From Bifidobacterium lemurum (lineage in GTDB: Bacteria > Actinomycetota > Actinomycetes > Actinomycetales > Bifidobacteriaceae), in assembly GCF_014898175.1 (NCBI RefSeq), contig NZ_CP062948.1, positions 2,046,001-2,110,000 on the forward strand: a stretch of 64,000 nt of DNA. The letters run 5' to 3'. The stretch's first letter is position 1. Every line of letters starts with the position of its first letter. Made by a program: the position numbers and the translations under genes. Positions 59,361-64,000 of this stretch are shown one piece after another. The notes under the pieces were generated by a model. That model was not told the DNA's origin. It saw nothing but the letters and a program-made list of their open reading frames with translations, and made no database searches.

Positions 59361-60041
59361 ATGAACGGTGCTTATGACGCAACCGCCGCCGTCGCTCCCA
59401 AAGGGGCGATTTTCGATCTGGACGGCACGTTGCTCGACTCGATGGGCGTGTGGGATCAGGTCGACGCGGATTTTCTGCGCAAACGCGGGCTTGAAGTGCC
59501 CGACGACTTCGCGACCACCGTCGCGGCCATGCAGTTTCGGCAGGTCGCCGAATACACCATCGCGAGATTCGATCTGCCCGACACCCCCGAAGAGGTGATG
59601 GAAGAATGGGACGAGATGGCGTGTGTCATGTACGCCACGGCCGTCCAGGCCAAGCCGGGCGCGGTCGACTATCTTGCGCGGCTCAAGGCGGCCGGCGTGC
59701 GGCTGGCGGTCGCCACGTCGCTGCCGCCGCAACTGCGCGAGCCGGCGATGGAACACGTCGGCATCCGCGGATTCTTCGATGAGGTCGTCAGCGTCGACGA
59801 TGTGGGCGACGTGGGCAAGGACCGGCCCGACGTGTACCTGCATGCTGCGAGGCTGCTGGGCGTCGAGCCCGGGGATTGCACCGTGTTCGAGGACCTGCTG
59901 GTGGGGATGAGATCCGCCAAATCCGTCGGCATGGCCGTCTGGGCCATGCACGACGACTCGTCGGCGGGGGATTGGCCAGAAATCTGCGATCTGGCCGACG
60001 GTGTGCTGTTCGATTTTCACAGCGCGCCGGTGGCGTTATAA
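59361..60041 (+). CDS. HAD-superfamily hydrolase, beta-phosphoglucomutase/phosphatase-like
   Basis: 226 residues. Motif I is IFDLDGTLLDSMG (near 18), motif II VATSLPP (the Thr/Ser position is kept), motif III the Lys of VGKDRPDV and motif IV VFEDLLVGM. Helical cap between motifs I and II places it with subfamily I phosphatases and phosphomutases. Substrate unknown. AAGGAT lies upstream. A dispersed-repeat hairpin follows four bases after the stop and may end the transcript. Confidence 0.88.
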   Translation: MNGAYDATAAVAPKGAIFDLDGTLLDSMGVWDQVDADFLRKRGLEVPDDFATTVAAMQFRQVAEYTIARFDLPDTPEEVMEEWDEMACVMYATAVQAKPGAVDYLARLKAAGVRLAVATSLPPQLREPAMEHVGIRGFFDEVVSVDDVGDVGKDRPDVYLHAARLLGVEPGDCTVFEDLLVGMRSAKSVGMAVWAMHDDSSAGDWPEICDLADGVLFDFHSAPVAL

Positions 60042-60044
60042 GGC

Positions 60045-60187
60045 GGGGTCGCACGGGCTTGTCGGCGCGCGGTGTCCGTGCGACCCGAAACGAACATTCG
60101 TGTTACCTCTCTTTGAGTTGGTTCCGTTGATATCAAGCCAATCTTGACTGTTGAAACGCACGTGGGATGTGTGCGGAAAAGTCGCAC
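60045..60187 (-). repeat. Dispersed inverted-repeat element, copy F (inverted)
   Basis: GGGTCGCACGG...CCGTGCGACCC hairpin at 60046-60086, then CGAAACGAACAT (reverse of ATGTTCGTTTCG), a divergent middle, GAAACGCAC, and closing AAAAGTCGCAC at 60177-60187. Core 60078-60187 is 110 bases. It lies 48 kb from copies A-E, showing the family is spread along the chromosome. Confidence 0.75.
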
Positions 60188-60226
60188 AAATGTCGGATGG
60201 ATGGGGTTCCGTGCGCAATGCGGTCA

Positions 60227-60254
60227 AACTGTTATGTGACACGCCATAACAGTT
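60227..60254 (+). promoter_or_regulatory. Palindromic operator of the GntR-type regulator
   Basis: AACTGTTATG (60227-60236) and CATAACAGTT (60245-60254) form a perfect 10-bp inverted repeat with an 8-base spacer. Further half-sites ACTGTT (60271) and AACAGTT (60291) follow. TATAAAG at 60259 may be the -10 element. Probably bound by the regulator encoded just downstream. Confidence 0.7.
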
Positions 60255-60343
60255 CGCTATAAAGTGTGATACTGTTCTATATGACAGCTAAACAGTTGGC
60301 CGTCATGTCGACAATATCCACATACCAACAGAAAGGACGCGGC

Positions 60344-60724
60344 GTGAAACTGATCATCTCATCCGTGTCCGGCGAACCCATCTACGAACAGATCAAAACG
60401 CAGATCCGCGAAGCCGTGCTCAGCGGCGAACTCAAAGCGGGGGAGGCGCTGCCCTCTTTGCGCAAACTCGCCAAAGAGCTGCGCGTCTCCGTGCTCACCG
60501 TCACCAGAGCGTACAACGAACTGGCAGACGAGGGAATCGTACAGAACGTGCAGGGCAAAGGCAGCTTCGTCATGGACCGCGGCAACGAGGTGATGAGGCA
60601 GGGACTCGTCGCCAAAGCCAAGGAAAGCCTGGGCGAGGCGGTCACCGCGGCCAAAGCCGCCGACCTGCCGCTGGCCGATCTGCATGACCTGCTCGACGAT
60701 GCGTACCGCCGTGCGCGGGACTGA
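60344..60724 (+). CDS. GntR-family regulator, YtrA type
   Basis: 126 residues. A winged-helix domain starts at PIYEQIKTQIREAV and includes SLRKLAKELRVSVLTVTRAY; the short C-terminal ~45 residues match the YtrA subfamily, which lacks a large effector domain and usually controls a neighbouring ABC transporter. Starts at GTG behind GAAAGGACGC. It heads an operon with one ATPase and two membrane proteins. The palindrome upstream suggests autoregulation; the inducer is unknown (cell-wall antibiotics for related systems). Confidence 0.9.
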   Translation: MKLIISSVSGEPIYEQIKTQIREAVLSGELKAGEALPSLRKLAKELRVSVLTVTRAYNELADEGIVQNVQGKGSFVMDRGNEVMRQGLVAKAKESLGEAVTAAKAADLPLADLHDLLDDAYRRARD

Positions 60725-60801
60725 CCGGACCGTCGCAAGTCGACCCCATCGACGTGCGATGACGACGGATGCCCTTGCGCAACAGTCTCTAAGGAACCAT
60801 C

Positions 60802-61704
60802 ATGATCAACGAAACCTTCGGCAACGTCCCGATGGCGTTGTCCGTCACCGGTGCGACCAAACGTTACAACTCCGGCTTCACCCTTGACGACGTGACCTTC
60901 GACCTGCCGTCCGGCTACATCATGGGCCTTATCGGGCCCAACGGCGCGGGCAAGTCCACGCTCATCAAACTCATCCTCAACATGATCCGACGCGACGCCG
61001 GCCAGATTCAGGTCCTCGGACTCGACAACCTGGCCGACGAGGAGACCGTCAAACAGCAGCTCGGCGTGGTGTTCGACAGCTCGTATTTCGTCGAGACATG
61101 GACGGTGAACGATGTCGAACGGGTGATGGCGCCCATGTATTCCGCATGGAACAAAGCCGCGTTCGCCGACCATCTTGTGAAGTTCGGGCTCGACCGCAGG
61201 AAGAAGATCAAGGAACTCTCGCGCGGCATGCAGATGAAGCTCATGTTCGCGGTGGCCTTGAGCCATGACGCGAAACTGCTGATCCTCGACGAGCCGACCG
61301 CCGGCCTCGACGTGCTCTCCCGTGACGAGCTTATGGACACGCTGCACGCCTATATCGAGGATGGCGAGCATGCGGTGCTGTTCTCCACGCATATCACCAC
61401 CGATCTGGAACGCGCCGCCGACTTCATCACCTACATCAACGGCGGACGCCTCTACTACACCGGTCCCAAAGACGAGTTCGAGGATTCCTTCCGCCTGGTC
61501 AAAGGCGGGCCCGACGAACTCGCGGCGGTGGAGGACGTCGCCGTGGGATCGCGGCGGTACGGCACCGGCTTCGACGCACTGGTCCGTGCGGAGAACGTCG
61601 CCGATCTCGCGGGCATGACGCTCGCCATCGAGCCCGCCTCCATCGACGACATCATCCGCCTGACCAATGCCGGTACGACTTCCGATGTGAAGGAGATGCT
61701 GTGA
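60802..61704 (+). CDS. ABC transporter ATP-binding protein, YtrB-like
   Basis: 300 residues. Walker A GPNGAGKST (near 51), signature LSRGMQMKL and Walker B LLILDEPTAGLD are intact; a ~70-residue C-terminal extension follows, typical of export-type ATPases. Works with the two membrane proteins encoded next. The stop overlaps the next start (TGATG). Regulated with the GntR gene. Confidence 0.92.
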   Translation: MINETFGNVPMALSVTGATKRYNSGFTLDDVTFDLPSGYIMGLIGPNGAGKSTLIKLILNMIRRDAGQIQVLGLDNLADEETVKQQLGVVFDSSYFVETWTVNDVERVMAPMYSAWNKAAFADHLVKFGLDRRKKIKELSRGMQMKLMFAVALSHDAKLLILDEPTAGLDVLSRDELMDTLHAYIEDGEHAVLFSTHITTDLERAADFITYINGGRLYYTGPKDEFEDSFRLVKGGPDELAAVEDVAVGSRRYGTGFDALVRAENVADLAGMTLAIEPASIDDIIRLTNAGTTSDVKEML

Positions 61705-62468
61705 TGAACACTGTGATGCAGGAACGATCCCGGATCCATGCGATCCATCCGATAGTGAATGCGTTCCGTCTGGACTGGCAGCGACTGAACAGCAGCGGCA
61801 AGGCGTCGATGGCCGTCTACTTGGTCATGCTGCCGGCGCTGGCGTTGCTGTTCGGCTTGCTGTCTGAAAGTGGCGGCTCGTCGGATATGATGATGCCCGT
61901 GCTGGGAGGTATGGCCTCCGGTGTGTTCGCGATGCTGCCGGTCTACACATTCGTCTACGAGAGCCAAGGCATGTCCCGTTGGATGAACGGCGTCATTCCG
62001 GTTCGCCGCGGGCATCAGGTGTCGGGCCGCTATCTGGTGGTGTTGTCCGTAGGGTTGCTGCTGGCCGTCGAGCTGACGGTATCCGCCCTGGTCATGGCGG
62101 TTACGGCGGATGCCGGAGCATGGCGTGCGGCGATGGAAGGATATGCCGCCAACATAGCCGTCATCCCGGTGATCTATCTGCTGATCGAATCGGTGCTTTG
62201 CCCGTTGCTGTACCGCATGCCTCTGCAGAAGGCGATGCTGGTGCTCTTCGGCGTGGCCGCAGCGCTGTTCGGCATCGGCTGGATTACGGTGGAACTATGC
62301 TCCGACGTATTGAGTGTCACCCAGATGGCGGTGGTGCTTGGCGCGCTCGAGACGTTAGCGAAACTGGAAGCCGGTTCCCTCGCATTGATCGCGGCCGTTG
62401 TCGATGTCGTCGCCTTGGGCGTGTCCTACGCCTGCTCGCTGCGCATCTACCGCGCCAAGGAACTCTAA
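61704..62468 (+). CDS. ABC-2-type membrane subunit
   Basis: 254 residues with about six transmembrane helices and no other motif. By position it is a permease subunit for the ATPase encoded immediately upstream. GTG 61701 could also serve as start. It resembles the next protein in length, topology and the (S/N)G...IPVxR / MPVSRxxQ segment, so the two probably form a heterodimer. Confidence 0.8.
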   Translation: MNTVMQERSRIHAIHPIVNAFRLDWQRLNSSGKASMAVYLVMLPALALLFGLLSESGGSSDMMMPVLGGMASGVFAMLPVYTFVYESQGMSRWMNGVIPVRRGHQVSGRYLVVLSVGLLLAVELTVSALVMAVTADAGAWRAAMEGYAANIAVIPVIYLLIESVLCPLLYRMPLQKAMLVLFGVAAALFGIGWITVELCSDVLSVTQMAVVLGALETLAKLEAGSLALIAAVVDVVALGVSYACSLRIYRAKEL

Positions 62469-62478
62469 GGAGCCGGTC

Positions 62479-63204
62479 ATGACAACGAATTATTCGTCGG
62501 CGCGGACTTCGACGGTTCGCCGCCCCTCCGGACTGCGCGGAGTCATGCTGTCCGTCGCGACGGATTTCCGTGCGATCTCCACCGGGCATATGTGGTCGAC
62601 GATGGTGGTGTTCGCGCTCCCGCTGCTGTTCGTGCTGTTTGGTCTGATTCGCAATTCAGGCGCGGCCATTATGCTGATGACCTTCTTCACGATGGGATAC
62701 TGGCTGATGTCAGTTGCCGGGATGTTCTCATTGAACGGCACGGAGAAATCATCCGCTTTGACGGCGATCATGCCGGTGTCCCGGTGCAACCAGGTGCTCG
62801 GCAAATACTGCTCTTCGCTGGTGCTGCTCGTCGTGGCCGTGGCCGAATGCATGATCGAGTACGTGTTGTCGATTGTGATGTTCGGTCTGGACGCCAGTGT
62901 GGACTTCTCCGTCCTCGCGGTGTTCATCCCGCTATACGTGGCGTTGGCGTTGGTCGAGGTGCCGCTGATGTTCAGCATCGACCTCACCCGCGGCATCCAG
63001 ATCATCGCGGTGTTGTCCGCGGGACTGGTATGGGCGTGCGTTCTGGTCGACCGGTTCCTTCCCGGACTGGTGGCATGGGTTGCTCAATCGCTGGAGTCTC
63101 TGCCGTTGACGGGGAGGATGACGTTGTCCATCGTCGCGCTTGTCGCGCTTGCCGCGGCGTCCTTCGCCGTCTCGCTACGACAATGGACCCGTCGCGAACT
63201 GTAG
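62479..63204 (+). CDS. ABC-2-type membrane subunit
   Basis: 241 residues with about six transmembrane helices. AAGGAGCC precedes the ATG, 10 bases after the previous stop. The MPVSRCNQVLGKY segment after the second helix is typical of ABC2_membrane_5-like permeases. Partner of the preceding protein. Substrate unknown; drug or peptide export is inferred from YtrA-type regulation. Confidence 0.8.
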   Translation: MTTNYSSARTSTVRRPSGLRGVMLSVATDFRAISTGHMWSTMVVFALPLLFVLFGLIRNSGAAIMLMTFFTMGYWLMSVAGMFSLNGTEKSSALTAIMPVSRCNQVLGKYCSSLVLLVVAVAECMIEYVLSIVMFGLDASVDFSVLAVFIPLYVALALVEVPLMFSIDLTRGIQIIAVLSAGLVWACVLVDRFLPGLVAWVAQSLESLPLTGRMTLSIVALVALAAASFAVSLRQWTRREL

Positions 63205-63242
63205 GATTTCGCTTGCGCATCGCGCGATGACGTGGTCTGATA

Positions 63243-63273
63243 GGACGGGCGGTGCGGTTGGCATCGCCCGTCC
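63243..63273 (+). terminator. Probable terminator of the GntR-ABC operon
   Basis: GGACGGGCG (63243-63251) and CGCCCGTCC (63265-63273) form a perfect 9-bp stem. No T run follows. It separates the ABC operon from tenA. Confidence 0.55.
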
Positions 63274-63304
63274 GCTATTCATGGAGAAGGGAAAGGAAAA
63301 AGCT

Positions 63305-64000
63305 ATGACCGACGGATTGATGCGCGAAGTGGAGGGGGCCGCGTTCGCCGCGAGCCTGTACGAGGCGGCCAAACCCGTGTGGGAGGCCGGATTGCGCCAG
63401 CCGTTCCTCGCCGAACTGGCCGAAGGCACGTTGGATCGCGAACGGTTCGCGTTCTATCTGAAGCAGGATTACCTGTATCTCGACGATTACGCCAAAGTGC
63501 ACGCGCTGGCCTTCGCCAAATGCGACGACGCGCAGATTGGCGAGCGTCTGGCCAACACGATTATGAACGTCGCCCGCGAGAAGGCCGGCATGCACGACTA
63601 CTACCGCCGCGCCTACGGCATCACGCCAGAAGAGCTGGCCACGGCTCGTCAGTCCGCGTTCGCCCGCGCCTACACCACGAACATCCTCACCACCGCCTAC
63701 ACCAAGCCGCTGGTCGACATCCTGATCGCCGTGCTGCCCTGCGCGTGGGTGTATGCCGACTACGGCACTCGACTGTCGGCGGAATACGGCGACAGATTGG
63801 AGGGCAATCCGTACCGTCAGTGGATCGAAACCTACCGGACCGACGAGTTCTGGCAGTCCTCCGTCTGGCTGATCGAGGCGCTCGAACGTCTGACCGAGGG
63901 GATGGATGAGAGCCGCCTGGCCGAGCTGCGCCACGAATTCGTGGTCGGAGTCGAACACGAATATATGTTCTGGTCCAGCGCCTACGACCTCCAACAGTCC
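63305..64000 (+). CDS. tenA: TenA aminopyrimidine aminohydrolase (thiaminase II), 3' end outside window
   Basis: Hydrolyses degraded thiamine pyrimidine (aminomethyl form) to hydroxymethylpyrimidine for reuse. The frame is open from the ATG at 63305 to the window end (232 residues), so the stop lies beyond. Conserved TenA features: D55 in KQDYLYL, C146 in LPCAWVYADYG (the catalytic Cys) and a Glu in VEHEYMFW near the C-terminus. GGGAAAGG precedes the start. No TPP riboswitch is seen before it, unlike ykoE, but both point to salvage of thiamine precursors. It may be fused to a further domain downstream, which cannot be judged. Confidence 0.92.
   Translation, partial: MTDGLMREVEGAAFAASLYEAAKPVWEAGLRQPFLAELAEGTLDRERFAFYLKQDYLYLDDYAKVHALAFAKCDDAQIGERLANTIMNVAREKAGMHDYYRRAYGITPEELATARQSAFARAYTTNILTTAYTKPLVDILIAVLPCAWVYADYGTRLSAEYGDRLEGNPYRQWIETYRTDEFWQSSVWLIEALERLTEGMDESRLAELRHEFVVGVEHEYMFWSSAYDLQQS

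Overview
The window looks like a chromosomal segment of a Bifidobacterium or close relative. It is GC-rich and coding-dense. It carries actinobacterial gene families (DUF3043, DUF4191, a Mrp ATPase without the CxxC motif, TlyA). Two blocks, pheS-pheT-argCJBDFRGH and tyrS-TPR protein-HAD-small protein-tlyA-nadK-recN, match the order known from other Actinobacteria, including Mycobacterium tuberculosis. A lone dihydrolipoamide dehydrogenase and a LigA with a long insertion also fit bifidobacteria. Species cannot be set from the sequence alone.

Layout. 1-7.6 kb: a large TPR protein cut by the window edge, NAD-dependent DNA ligase, and a convergent Mrp-type ATPase. 7.9-12.9 kb: glycerol dehydrogenase, then an eroded accessory patch held between copies of a ~120-bp inverted-repeat element. 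The patch contains a RhuM-family remnant, a DUF559-like protein, and an ABC-F ATPase broken by a frameshift with its 3' end replaced by a repeat copy. 12.9-17.7 kb: glnA with a GlnR-like box, two small membrane proteins and lpd. 17.8-22.6 kb: an M20 peptidase, then a TPP riboswitch controlling ykoE and a single gene that fuses both ECF ATPase domains to the T component (thiamine or precursor uptake). 22.6-30.4 kb: an export locus (lipoprotein, adaptor, ABC ATPase, MacB-like permease) bracketed by two paralogous two-component systems. 30.4-35.8 kb: an rRNA methyltransferase, pheST and a small membrane protein. 35.8-47.3 kb: the arginine cluster argCJBDFRG-H with ArgR boxes before argC and argG, interrupted by an AAA-ATPase/PD-(D/E)XK gene between argG and argH. 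47.3-49.8 kb: three genes of uncharacterised membrane and HD families. 49.9-59.3 kb: the tyrS-to-recN block, with a bactofilin-like gene placed antisense between tlyA and nadK. 59.4-64 kb: a HAD phosphatase, a GntR/YtrA-type regulator with ABC transporter genes, and tenA, which runs off the window end.

Working together: the arg genes form a complete glutamate-to-arginine route with its repressor. The riboswitch-ECF operon and tenA both point to salvage of thiamine precursors. The two-component/ABC locus (22.6-30.4 kb) is the strongest candidate for an undescribed system, probably sensing and exporting an envelope-active compound. No tRNA, rRNA, CRISPR array, integrase or complete insertion sequence was seen.
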